Below, piece after piece: positions 42,594-51,219 of a stretch of 54,928 nt of DNA. The notes under the pieces were generated by a model. That model ran no database searches. It worked only from the letters and a program-made list of their open reading frames with translations, and had not been told where the DNA came from. The DNA is taken from NCBI GenBank assembly GCA_964369805.1, contig CAYJFM010000010.1, positions 1-54,928 of the forward strand, written 5' to 3'. The first letter of the stretch is position 1. Each line of letters opens with the position of its first letter. The position numbers were made by a program, and so were the translations under genes. Source of the DNA: CAYJHC01 sp964369805 (GTDB taxonomy: Bacteria > Bacillota > Clostridia > Peptostreptococcales > Anaerovoracaceae).

Positions 42594-42633
42594 AGCGTTA
42601 CATATTTACTAAAGCTAATTAGTAAAGCGTTAC
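42594..42633. repeat. Nested repeats upstream of recJ
   Basis: Direct repeats AGCGTTAC at 42594-42601 and 42626-42633 (32 bp apart, three helical turns) enclose an inverted repeat TTTACTAA (42605-42612) / TTAGTAAA (42619-42626). No T-run follows, so it looks more like an operator than a terminator. Confidence 0.55.
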
Positions 42634-42658
42634 TCAAATTTAGAAAGGGATATATTTT

Positions 42659-44323
42659 ATGAAAAATATAAACCCAATAATAATCGAATTTTTAAGAAAT
42701 AAAGGTATGGGAGAAGCGGAATTGGAAGAATTTCTTTCTCCCGTGCCAAAACTAACACATGATCCATTCCTCCTTTTAAACATGAAAGCAGGAGTGGATT
42801 TTGTATTGAATTGCATTAAGGCAGGAAAAAATATATGTATCTACGGTGACTATGACGCTGATGGAGTGACTTCAATAGTAATTCTTAAAACAATACTCGA
42901 TTTCATTATTGATGAAAATGATAAAGATAATAATAAAAAATCTAAAGTAACTTATTTTGTTCCATCAAGATTCAAAGAAGGTTATGGCTTATCTAAAGAA
43001 GCACTAAAATCTATAAAAGAAGATGATGTGCAAGTTGTGATTACTGTAGATTGCGGAGCAGTATCTTATGAAGAGGTTAGATACGCAAGAGAAATTGGTT
43101 TAGAGATTTTAGTAACAGATCATCACTCTGTAGGTGATAAAAAAATAGATTGTTTAATGATTAATCCTAAACAGGAAGAGTGTAAATATCCTTTTAAAGG
43201 AATCGCAGGGTGCGGAGTAGCCTTTAAACTAGGGCAAGGCTTAATTAAAGCAAATGGATCAGACTCAAAAGTTGTTAGGGAATTGCTAGATGTATTAGCT
43301 ATAGGAACAATCGGAGATGTGGTTCCGCTAATTGATGAAAACAGAACTTTTGTTAAATATGGACTAAACCAACTGAATGCAAAGAGGAGAAATAGTATTA
43401 AAATGCTATTAGAAAAATCTGACTTTCAAGGGGAAAAAATATCAGCAGAAGAAGTAGCGTTTCTAATTGTACCACACATAAACGCAACAGGCAGGATGGG
43501 TAATGCCAGCATGTCTGTAGAGTTCTTTCTTAATGAAGACACCTTAGAACAGACCACAGATGCATTAATAAATGCTAATTTGCAAAGAAAAGCAAAGCAA
43601 GAGGAAACCTATTTAGAGTGTGTTGAGAAAATTGAAACTCAATGTAATGGTAGTAATATTTTTATTATATATGCGGGAGATGCTCATGAAGGTATTACTG
43701 GTATAGTAGCAGGAAAGATAAAAGAACATTACAATAGGCCAACTGTTATAGTTACTGATATGAAAGATGGATTAAAAGGGACTAGCAGAAGTATTGATAA
43801 AATTAATATTCATAGCATGTTAAAAAAACATGAAAGTCTATTTATGAAATTTGGAGGACATAGCAGTGCTTGTGGGTTTTCAATGAAAAAGGAAAATCTA
43901 GAAAAGTTAAGGAAAGGAATTCAAGCTGACCTTCTAGAAATGGAAAACGAAAATGAAAGCCTATTTGTTAGAGAGATTAAAAGTGATATAGAGCTTTCAC
44001 CAGATGATATTAACATTGAATTTGTTGAAGAGTTAGAAGCGTTAGGGCCTTTTGGGGCAGCTAACGAAAGACCGAGAATAGGGCTAAACAAAGAGGTTAT
44101 ATTTAATCAAGCTCCTATGGGCAAAGCTGGCAATCACGCTAGATTTACAGTAGGAAAAGGAAAAGCCAAAGTTGATTGCGTAATCTTTTCGAAGGCTGTA
44201 GAATACGAAAAAGTAATTTATGGTAGAGGGGAAGTTTCAATAGTAGGTAGCCTTTCAATTAACCAATGGAATGGTAGAAAAAAAGTACAAATTATTGTTG
44301 ATGACATAACAGAACAGGAGTAA
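42659..44323 (+). CDS. recJ: Single-stranded-DNA-specific exonuclease RecJ
   Basis: 554 residues. DHH phosphoesterase motifs: CIYGDYDADGVTSIVILKT, VITVDCGAVSYEE and LVTDHHSVG; DHHA1 region with GGHSSACGFSMKKENLEKLRKGI; and an OB-fold C-terminus with the ending RKKVQIIVDDI. It degrades single strands 5' to 3' in recombination and base-excision repair. The length is normal. AAAGGG before ATG 42659; the S41 protease begins 4 bp after the stop. Confidence 0.95.
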   Translation: MKNINPIIIEFLRNKGMGEAELEEFLSPVPKLTHDPFLLLNMKAGVDFVLNCIKAGKNICIYGDYDADGVTSIVILKTILDFIIDENDKDNNKKSKVTYFVPSRFKEGYGLSKEALKSIKEDDVQVVITVDCGAVSYEEVRYAREIGLEILVTDHHSVGDKKIDCLMINPKQEECKYPFKGIAGCGVAFKLGQGLIKANGSDSKVVRELLDVLAIGTIGDVVPLIDENRTFVKYGLNQLNAKRRNSIKMLLEKSDFQGEKISAEEVAFLIVPHINATGRMGNASMSVEFFLNEDTLEQTTDALINANLQRKAKQEETYLECVEKIETQCNGSNIFIIYAGDAHEGITGIVAGKIKEHYNRPTVIVTDMKDGLKGTSRSIDKINIHSMLKKHESLFMKFGGHSSACGFSMKKENLEKLRKGIQADLLEMENENESLFVREIKSDIELSPDDINIEFVEELEALGPFGAANERPRIGLNKEVIFNQAPMGKAGNHARFTVGKGKAKVDCVIFSKAVEYEKVIYGRGEVSIVGSLSINQWNGRKKVQIIVDDITEQE

Positions 44324-44327
44324 AACC

Positions 44328-45485
44328 ATGGTTTCGATTTCTAAAAACAAATTAATTCTAGTTATTATTGCAGCAGCTCTTATAGGTGGAGTCCTAACTT
44401 TTATGGGGACAAATTTGAAATATTTAACTGGAAATGGGACGATGAAGGTAGATGTGGAGGAGTATAGCAAATTAACTGAATCATACGAACAGTTTGAAAA
44501 GTTAGATACGCTCATAGATACTATACACCAAAATTATTACAAGGATGTTAAGACAGAAGACTTATTAACGGGTGCCTACAGGGGCATATTTACAGCATTA
44601 GGAGATGAATATTCATATTATATGACTGAGGAAGAGCTAGAGGAGAGAATGAATGCTTATAATGGAGAATTCTATGGAGTTGGTGCTGTATTTAAATTAA
44701 ACGAGGATGGTAGTATAGTTATAAATGAGGTTTATGTTGATAGCCCAGCCGAAGAAGCGGGTCTTAAAGAAGGGGATATATTACTCAGCGTAGATGGAGA
44801 GGAAATGGAGAGCCTAGATGAGGCTGTAAATAATATTCGAGGGGAAGACGGCACGACGGTTACACTTGAAGTCCAAAGGGGCGATGAAGTTTTAGAAATT
44901 AAGCCAACTCGAGCGAAGATTGAAGAAAAAGACTTAGCCGCAGAAATAAGAGAAGATAATATTGGTGTTATCCAGCTTAATTCTTTCGACCCGAATACTC
45001 CAGATAACTTTGAAATAGAACTAGATAAAATGGAAGAAGCGGGAGTAAAAGGAATTATACTTGACCTAAGATTAAATGGCGGCGGATCTGTTGATGCAGC
45101 AGTTGAAATTGCAGACATGCTAATGGATGAAGGAGTAATCGTTTCTGCAGAAGGAAAGGGTGAAAACTCAACGGTATATGAAGCTAGTGATGGGAAAACA
45201 GCGATTCCGATTGTAGTTTTAGCTGGACAAAACACTGCAAGTGCATCGGAAATTCTTATAGCAGGACTACAAAGTCAAGGAGTAAAGGTTATAGGAGAAA
45301 CCACATATGGAAAGGGAATTACCCAGGCCCTATCTACCTTAACTGACGAAACAGGATTTTCAATAACTACTAGCCAGTTTGTAACTCCTGATGGTGAAGA
45401 AATACATGAAGTAGGCATTGAACCTGATTACAAAATAGAAGATCTAGATGAGCAGTTTAACAAAGCACTATCCTTATTAAAATAA
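44328..45485 (+). CDS. S41 family C-terminal processing protease
   Basis: 385 residues. N-terminal membrane anchor (LILVIIAAALIGGVLTFMG), N-terminal helical region, PDZ domain (about 95-180, VYVDSPAEEAGLKEGDILLSVDGEEM), then the S41 catalytic core: GIILDLRLNGGGSVDAAVEIADMLM, catalytic Ser in AGQNTASASEILIAGL and Lys in TTYGKGITQ. A CtpA-type enzyme that trims extracytoplasmic proteins; in relatives, targets include cell-wall hydrolases, which suits the upstream M23 gene. AGGAG before ATG 44328. Confidence 0.93.
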   Translation: MVSISKNKLILVIIAAALIGGVLTFMGTNLKYLTGNGTMKVDVEEYSKLTESYEQFEKLDTLIDTIHQNYYKDVKTEDLLTGAYRGIFTALGDEYSYYMTEEELEERMNAYNGEFYGVGAVFKLNEDGSIVINEVYVDSPAEEAGLKEGDILLSVDGEEMESLDEAVNNIRGEDGTTVTLEVQRGDEVLEIKPTRAKIEEKDLAAEIREDNIGVIQLNSFDPNTPDNFEIELDKMEEAGVKGIILDLRLNGGGSVDAAVEIADMLMDEGVIVSAEGKGENSTVYEASDGKTAIPIVVLAGQNTASASEILIAGLQSQGVKVIGETTYGKGITQALSTLTDETGFSITTSQFVTPDGEEIHEVGIEPDYKIEDLDEQFNKALSLLK

Positions 45486-45511
45486 GGTGAGGCTTTTCTA
45501 TGTAAAACATA

Positions 45512-45540
45512 TAGACTTTAATTAGTTATAAGTTTATAAT
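45512..45540 (+). promoter_or_regulatory. yerC-rarA promoter
   Basis: TAGACT (45512-45517), 17-bp spacer, perfect TATAAT (45535-45540), 46 bp before ATG 45587. Confidence 0.65.
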
Positions 45541-45586
45541 GTATTAAAGTGCTAAAGTGGGAAAGAGCACGTGAGGAGGATATAAT

Positions 45587-45877
45587 ATGACTTATCAATC
45601 AAAATTAAAAAGAGAGGATGTAGATGGTTTATTTGAAGCCATTTTATCTCTTAAGGATGAAGAAGATTGCTATAGATTTTTTGAAGACGTGTGTACAATT
45701 CATGAACTCCATGTAATGGCGCAAAGGCTTCACGTGGCAAAAATGCTTGATGCTAGTGCCACATATAGTGAAATTGAAGAAGCGACAGGTGCTTCTACGG
45801 CTACTATAAGCAGAATAAATAAGTGCTTAGTATATGGGTCAGAGGGATATTCAAGAGTGTTAGAGAGGTTGAAATGA
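45587..45877 (+). CDS. yerC: YerC/YecD family TrpR-related protein
   Basis: 96 residues, TrpR-like all-helical fold. Signature: LTFEAIL-type start VDGLFEAILSLKDEEDCYRFFEDVCTIHELHVMAQRLHVAKML and the helix-turn-helix TYSEIEEATGASTATISRINKCLVYGSEGY. A DNA-binding protein whose ligand and targets are not defined. Overlaps rarA by 4 bp (ATGA), so the two are coupled. GAGGAGG before ATG 45587. Confidence 0.92.
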   Translation: MTYQSKLKREDVDGLFEAILSLKDEEDCYRFFEDVCTIHELHVMAQRLHVAKMLDASATYSEIEEATGASTATISRINKCLVYGSEGYSRVLERLK

Positions 45878-47172
45878 TTCCATTATCCACTAGAATGAGA
45901 CCGAGAACCTTAGAGGAATTTGTGGGACAATCCCACTTTTTATACAAAGGTTCTCTTTTATATAACTCGGTGATAAATAAAACTTTTGAATCTGCAATTT
46001 TTTTTGGTCCAAGTGGAACTGGGAAAACAACATTGGCAAGAATAATAGCAAGAGAAATGGATGGAGAATTTGAAGAAATAAATGCATCCACTACTGGCAC
46101 TAAAGAGTTGAAAGATATTTTAAAAAAATGTGAAATAAGAGCTAAGGGGCTAGAAAAGAGAACAACATATCTATATGTGGATGAGTTTCATAGATGGAAT
46201 AAACTGCAGCAAGACTCCTTACTAAAGGGACTAGAAGAAGGCATTGTGAAATTTATAGGTAGCACAACCGAAAATCCATATTTTTCTATTAACAATGCGA
46301 TTATTAGCAGGGTGAGAAGAATTTATGAATTTAAGCCACTAACTGAAGAAAACATAAAAGAAATAATCAATAACACTCTAAATAATAGAGAAAAAGGATT
46401 AGGTAATTTAAATATCAAAATTGATAAAGAAGCACTAACCACTGTAGCAAATTTCAGTTCAGGAGATGCAAGAGTAGCATTAGATACAATTGGGTTTGTA
46501 GTTGACAATCTTGATGAAGGGGAGAGAATTTCTCTGCCAATTGTTGGTGAGGCCATGCAAAGGAAAGTTAATTTTTATCATAAGGAAGAGGATAAGTATA
46601 ATTTGCTATCTGCCCTTCAAAAGTCAATTAGAGGAAGCAATCCTGATGCAGCAATTCATTATTTGGCACGATTAATAGAAGGCGGGGCAGATGAAAAGAT
46701 GATAGGACGGAGACTACTTGTTATTGCAAGTGAAGATGTAGGCCTGGCTTATCCGGAAGCAATTTCAATTACAAAGAACTGTGTTGATGCAAGTTTGATG
46801 GTAGGTTTTCCAGAGGCTAGAATTAATCTGGCACATGCTGTAATAATGTTAAGCTCTTGCCCTAAATCAAATGCCATCTTAATGGCCATAGATCAAGCCT
46901 TAGCCGACGTAAAACTAAGAAATGTGGGTGATATACCACCACATTTAAAAGACGCCCATTATAAGGGTGCAAAGGAACGTGGGATAGGCCTTACTTATGA
47001 ATACCCACATGCCTATGGAGGATATGTAACCCAGCAGTATTTACCAGATGAACTACAAGAAGATGGAATAAAATACTATTTTCCAACAGACAATGGAAAA
47101 GAGTCTGCGTTCAAAAATTATTTAGAACAGTTGAAAATGATAGATGCAAACAACCATAAGAAACAAAGATAA
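45874..47172 (+). CDS. rarA: Replication-associated recombination protein A
   Basis: 432 residues from ATG 45874 (GAGAGG site; the longer frame runs inside yerC). AAA+ ATPase of the MgsA/WRNIP1 group: starts MIPLSTRMRPRTLEEFVGQSH, Walker A FFGPSGTGKTTLARI, Walker B YVDEFHRWNKLQQDSLL, sensor 1 GSTTENPYF, and the C-terminal tetramer domain (LPDELQEDGIKYYFP). It acts at stalled forks and on single-strand ends. The Walker B block reads DEFHRWN where DEIHRFN is usual, a conservative change. Confidence 0.94.
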   Translation: MIPLSTRMRPRTLEEFVGQSHFLYKGSLLYNSVINKTFESAIFFGPSGTGKTTLARIIAREMDGEFEEINASTTGTKELKDILKKCEIRAKGLEKRTTYLYVDEFHRWNKLQQDSLLKGLEEGIVKFIGSTTENPYFSINNAIISRVRRIYEFKPLTEENIKEIINNTLNNREKGLGNLNIKIDKEALTTVANFSSGDARVALDTIGFVVDNLDEGERISLPIVGEAMQRKVNFYHKEEDKYNLLSALQKSIRGSNPDAAIHYLARLIEGGADEKMIGRRLLVIASEDVGLAYPEAISITKNCVDASLMVGFPEARINLAHAVIMLSSCPKSNAILMAIDQALADVKLRNVGDIPPHLKDAHYKGAKERGIGLTYEYPHAYGGYVTQQYLPDELQEDGIKYYFPTDNGKESAFKNYLEQLKMIDANNHKKQR

Positions 47173-47193
47173 AGTATTAGGAGAAGGTGTAAG

Positions 47194-49308
47194 ATGGATG
47201 AAAAAATTATAATAAGAGCACCTCATTCAGGCTTTTGCTTTGGAGTTGAAAGAGCTATTTCTAAGGCTGAAGAAATTATTGAAAAGGTGGCTGAAAATAC
47301 AGGAACTGTATACTCTTACGGAAAACTAATTCATAATAAGGAAGTAATAGAAAAATTAGAAAAAAAAGGACTTATTACAGCAGAAAGCCTTGAAGATATA
47401 ACTCAAAGTGATAAAAAAGTACATTTGATCATTAGAGCTCACGGGGTAGGTGAAGAAATATATAAACAAGCCCAAAAAAACAACTTTGAAGTAATTGATA
47501 CAACATGCCCATATGTTAAGAAAATCCAAAAAATGGTGTATGAGAAAAAAAGAGAAAACACCATAATTATCATTGGAAAGAAAGAACACCCTGAGGTAAT
47601 AGGAATAAATGGGTGGTGTGATAATAAGGGCTATATTATTAATTCTGCAGAGGAAGCTTTAAATCTTCGCAGTCTATTATCAAATGATGGGGAGAGGATA
47701 TTTGTAGTTGCACAGACAACAATTAGAAAAGAAATGTTCGATGAAATTTCAGAAACTCTTAAAGAAAATTTTGAGAACCTGGAAATAGTAAATACTATCT
47801 GTGATGCAACTACAAAAAGACAAGACGGATGCAAAAAAACTGCTGAGAAAATGGAATTAATGATAGTCATTGGAGATAAAAATAGCTCTAATTCGAGAGA
47901 ATTATTTGAAATTTCAAAAAAAACCTGTAAAAATAGTATTTTTATTGAAAAAATATCAGATTTACCATTGAAAGTAGTTAGAAAATATAATAAAATAGGT
48001 ATTGCGGCAGGTGCATCGACACCTGAGATCGCGATTGAGGAGGTATTTAGTAAAATGAGCGAAAAATTTGAAGGGCAAGGAATGCAAGACTTCATGGAAG
48101 AAATCGAAAAATCTTTAAGATTACCGAGAAATGGAGAAATGATCACAGGTACAATTCATCAGGTATCAGACAAAGAGATTATTGTGAATCTAGGTTGTAA
48201 AAAAGATGGAGTAATTCCACTGAATGAGATCACAATGGAAGGGGATCAAAAGTTGACTGACGTCTTTAAAGAAGGCGAAGAGATCGAAGCTAAAGTTGTA
48301 AAGACTGATGATGGAGACGGAAATATTCTACTTTCTAGAAAGAAACTAGAAGCAGGAGAACACTGGGATGAAATTAATGCAGCCTTTGATAATGGTGAGC
48401 TTATCGAAGTTACAGTTGCAAGACAAGTTAACGGTGGTGTAATCGCTATCTATAAGGAAATTCAAGGATTTATTCCATTGTCTCAACTGTCAGACAAGTA
48501 CATTGAAGACTCTAAAGAATACTTAGGTCAAACATTTGATGTAAGAGTAACTAGAGTTGACAAAAGAAGAGGCAAGGCTGTTTTCTCTAGAAAACAACAC
48601 CTAGCTGACGAAAGAAAGAAAGTTATCCAAGAAATCTGGAGCAAAGTTTCTGAAAAAGATATCGTAAAAGGTACAGTAATGAGATTCACTGATTACGGTG
48701 CATTTGTAGATATAGGTGGAGTAGATGGACTTCTACACATTTCTGAAATTTCATGGGGTAAATTAAAGCACCCTAAAGAAGCTTTAACTTTAGGTCAAGA
48801 GATTGATGTTATGATTCTTTCAATGAATGAAGATAATGGAAAGATTTCTCTAGGACTTAAACAAACAAAGCCAGAGCCATGGACTACAATAGATGAAAAA
48901 TACAATGTAGGTGATACAGTATCAGGCAAAGTTGTTCAAATTAAAGAATACGGTTGCTTCATTGAACTTGAACCAGGACTAGATGGACTTGTTCACATTT
49001 CTGAAATCAGCCACAAAAGAGTTGGCAACATCAGCGAAGAACTAACAGTTGGAGAAACTGTTTCAGCTAAAATTCTTGAAATCGATAAAGATAGAAAAAG
49101 AATTAGCCTAAGCATTAAAGAAATTCTTCCTGAGCCAACAGAAGAATCTTATGATGAAGTTTCTAAAACAGTTACAGAAGTTGAAGATGCTCATGCTTTT
49201 GAAGAAGAAGCATTAGCTAGCGATGAAACAGGAGCAGGATCAGAATCATATGAAGAAGATTTAAAAAGCACTGAAGAAGCGCCTAAGGATGATGAACCTT
49301 TGTACTAA
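47194..49308 (+). CDS. ispH: Fused HMBPP reductase (IspH) and ribosomal protein S1
   Basis: 704 residues. Part 1 (about 1-285) is IspH: cluster cysteines in SGFCFGVERA (Cys 15), DTTCPYVKK and CDATTKRQ, and active-site His in AHGVGEE and KKEHPEV; it makes IPP and DMAPP from HMBPP with a 4Fe-4S cluster. Part 2 has four S1 RNA-binding domains starting near residues 312, 400, 487 and 573 (e.g. GTVMRFTDYGAFVDIGGVDGLLHISEIS), then an acidic tail of 60 residues. This fusion is known in Clostridia. No stop or frame change separates the halves. AGGAG before ATG 47194. Confidence 0.96.
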   Translation: MDEKIIIRAPHSGFCFGVERAISKAEEIIEKVAENTGTVYSYGKLIHNKEVIEKLEKKGLITAESLEDITQSDKKVHLIIRAHGVGEEIYKQAQKNNFEVIDTTCPYVKKIQKMVYEKKRENTIIIIGKKEHPEVIGINGWCDNKGYIINSAEEALNLRSLLSNDGERIFVVAQTTIRKEMFDEISETLKENFENLEIVNTICDATTKRQDGCKKTAEKMELMIVIGDKNSSNSRELFEISKKTCKNSIFIEKISDLPLKVVRKYNKIGIAAGASTPEIAIEEVFSKMSEKFEGQGMQDFMEEIEKSLRLPRNGEMITGTIHQVSDKEIIVNLGCKKDGVIPLNEITMEGDQKLTDVFKEGEEIEAKVVKTDDGDGNILLSRKKLEAGEHWDEINAAFDNGELIEVTVARQVNGGVIAIYKEIQGFIPLSQLSDKYIEDSKEYLGQTFDVRVTRVDKRRGKAVFSRKQHLADERKKVIQEIWSKVSEKDIVKGTVMRFTDYGAFVDIGGVDGLLHISEISWGKLKHPKEALTLGQEIDVMILSMNEDNGKISLGLKQTKPEPWTTIDEKYNVGDTVSGKVVQIKEYGCFIELEPGLDGLVHISEISHKRVGNISEELTVGETVSAKILEIDKDRKRISLSIKEILPEPTEESYDEVSKTVTEVEDAHAFEEEALASDETGAGSESYEEDLKSTEEAPKDDEPLY

Positions 49309-49319
49309 AATAAGCATTT

Positions 49320-49350
49320 AAAAAAAGTGGGCGGTTGCCTGCTTTTTTTT
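49320..49350 (+). terminator. Intrinsic terminator after ispH-rpsA
   Basis: AGTGGGC / GCCTGCT stem (two wobbles), loop GGTT, flanked by A7 and T8. Confidence 0.75.
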
Positions 49351-49376
49351 ATGCTTGATCAAGTTAAGGAGGAGTT

Positions 49377-50342
49377 ATGGAATATATTAGAGGCAAAATA
49401 TTTACAACTGAAGAAGGAACAGAACTGGTATCTTTGATGCTAGTGATGAGAGGTATTGAGCAGTTTTCAATTGAAGGTCCAGAGGTTAGAGAAGAAGTAA
49501 TTATCAATAAAGAAAAGCTTCTTTGGGACTTTTTACCTGACCAGGTGGAAAATGAAGAAACGGTCATTACATTCTACTTAGACATAGAAAATATTGACAT
49601 TATGCGTGACCTTCAGAGTGATATCTTAACAATGAGAAGCAGAAATGATTACGCAAAAGAGAGAGCAATAGATTTAGGTCGGCTTTATTTAGAAATAGAT
49701 GATGTTGATGATGCTGCTTGGAAAGATAAGTGGAAAGAACACTACAAAGCGACAAAGATCTCAGATAGTTTTGTGGTTAAGCCAACGTGGCAGAATATTT
49801 CTGAAAAGGAACTTCAAAATGAGTTTGCAAATTGCAAAATCATTGAAATGGATCCTGGTATGGCTTTTGGAACAGGCACTCACGAAACTACATCTATGTG
49901 CATAAGGCTGATGGAAGACTATGGATGTGAAGGAAAAACTATACTTGATGTAGGAACTGGCTCTGGTATTTTGGCTATTGCAGCAGCTAAATTAGGTGCA
50001 ATAGAAATCCTTGGTGTAGATATTGATAGGGATGCAGTAAAAGTAGCTGAGGAGAATATCAAAATTAATGGAAATAGTGGTGAAGCAAAAGCAGTCTATG
50101 GAGATCTAACAAAAGGCATAGATATAAAAGTAGATGTTGTTGTTGGAAATTTAATATCATCTTTAGTGATTTTTTTATCTGAAAGTGTGAAAAAACATAT
50201 GAAAGAAGGAGGGATTTTCATTGCCTCTGGAATTTTAATTGAGCAAAAGGATGATGTAGTAGAGAAACTATGGGAAAGAGGTTTGATTTTAGACAACTAT
50301 GTTGAAGATGGTGAATGGTGTGCAATTGCAGTGAAGGGTTAG
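49377..50342 (+). CDS. prmA: Ribosomal protein L11 methyltransferase
   Basis: 321 residues. An N-terminal L11-binding region and a class I methyltransferase domain with DPGMAFGTGTHETTSMCIRLME, TILDVGTGSGILAIAAAKLGA, VDIDRDAVKVAEENIKING and VVGNLISSLVIFL (NLI motif). It trimethylates L11 with SAM. rsmE follows after 1 bp, the common Firmicutes pair. AAGGAGG before ATG 49377. Confidence 0.95.
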   Translation: MEYIRGKIFTTEEGTELVSLMLVMRGIEQFSIEGPEVREEVIINKEKLLWDFLPDQVENEETVITFYLDIENIDIMRDLQSDILTMRSRNDYAKERAIDLGRLYLEIDDVDDAAWKDKWKEHYKATKISDSFVVKPTWQNISEKELQNEFANCKIIEMDPGMAFGTGTHETTSMCIRLMEDYGCEGKTILDVGTGSGILAIAAAKLGAIEILGVDIDRDAVKVAEENIKINGNSGEAKAVYGDLTKGIDIKVDVVVGNLISSLVIFLSESVKKHMKEGGIFIASGILIEQKDDVVEKLWERGLILDNYVEDGEWCAIAVKG

Positions 50343-50343
50343 T

Positions 50344-51090
50344 ATGAATAGGTTTTTTGTAGATAAACATGATATTGTGAATGATAAGGCTTTAATTATT
50401 GATAGAGAAGAAGTAAAACATATAACGAAGGTCTTAAGGCTCAAAGAAGGTGATTTAGTAGAGATATCAGATGGGGAAGTTTTTGAATACTTATGTGAAA
50501 TTTCTAATATAGATAATGATGTAGTAGAAACTAAGGTTTTAACAAAGAGCAAAACAAAAGGAGAACCATCATATAAAATTAAACTATTTCAGGGAATGCC
50601 CAAACAAGGAAAGTTGGATTTAATTGTTCAAAAATCTGTAGAATTAGGCGTTTGTGAAATAACACCTGTATATATGGACCGATGTGTTTCTATAAAGAAT
50701 GCTAAGGAAGAAAAAAAAGTCCAAAGACAAAACGCAATAGCCTTATCCGCAGCAAAGCAATCCAAGCGTGGAACTATTCCAATAGTGAATACACCGCAAG
50801 ATTTTAAAGACATAATTAATGAGCTAAAAAAAATAGACCTAGTAATATTTCCATATGAATCTGCAGAGGATATTACCATAAAGGAATTACTAAAAGCAGA
50901 GGCTGAAAACATTAATAAGACTGCAACTATAGGCATCTTAATTGGACCTGAGGGCGGTTTTTCTGATAATGAGGTACAAATACTTCAAAAAGAAGGTATT
51001 AAGGCTGTAACCTTAGGTAGCAGGATTTTGAGAACAGAAACAGCATCGGCGGCAGTTTTGTCAATGATACTATATGAGCTAGAGCTTTAG
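50344..51090 (+). CDS. rsmE: 16S rRNA (uracil1498-N3)-methyltransferase
   Basis: 248 residues. N-terminal PUA-like domain (EVKHITKVLRLKEGDLVEISDG) and a C-terminal SPOUT knot: KLFQGMPKQGKLDLIVQKSVELGVCEITPVYMDRCV, SAAKQSKRGTIP, GILIGPEGGFSDNEV and LGSRILRTETASAAVLSMILYEL. It methylates N3 of U1498 in 16S rRNA. Coupled to prmA. A terminator follows at 51134. Confidence 0.95.
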   Translation: MNRFFVDKHDIVNDKALIIDREEVKHITKVLRLKEGDLVEISDGEVFEYLCEISNIDNDVVETKVLTKSKTKGEPSYKIKLFQGMPKQGKLDLIVQKSVELGVCEITPVYMDRCVSIKNAKEEKKVQRQNAIALSAAKQSKRGTIPIVNTPQDFKDIINELKKIDLVIFPYESAEDITIKELLKAEAENINKTATIGILIGPEGGFSDNEVQILQKEGIKAVTLGSRILRTETASAAVLSMILYELEL

Positions 51091-51133
51091 GACTAAACCT
51101 ATAAAAAGTCGATGGAAATATAATGTATAATGG

Positions 51134-51174
51134 AAAACGGATAAATTCAAAGTGAATTTATCCGTTTTGATTTT
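51134..51174. terminator. Bidirectional intrinsic terminator
   Basis: AAAACGGATAAATTC / GAATTTATCCGTTTT, a perfect 15-bp stem, between convergent rsmE and the PBP gene; TTGATTTT follows. Confidence 0.9.
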
Positions 51175-51219
51175 ACTTATTATTTAATATATTAATCTGG
51201 ATTGATATATTAAATGCCT

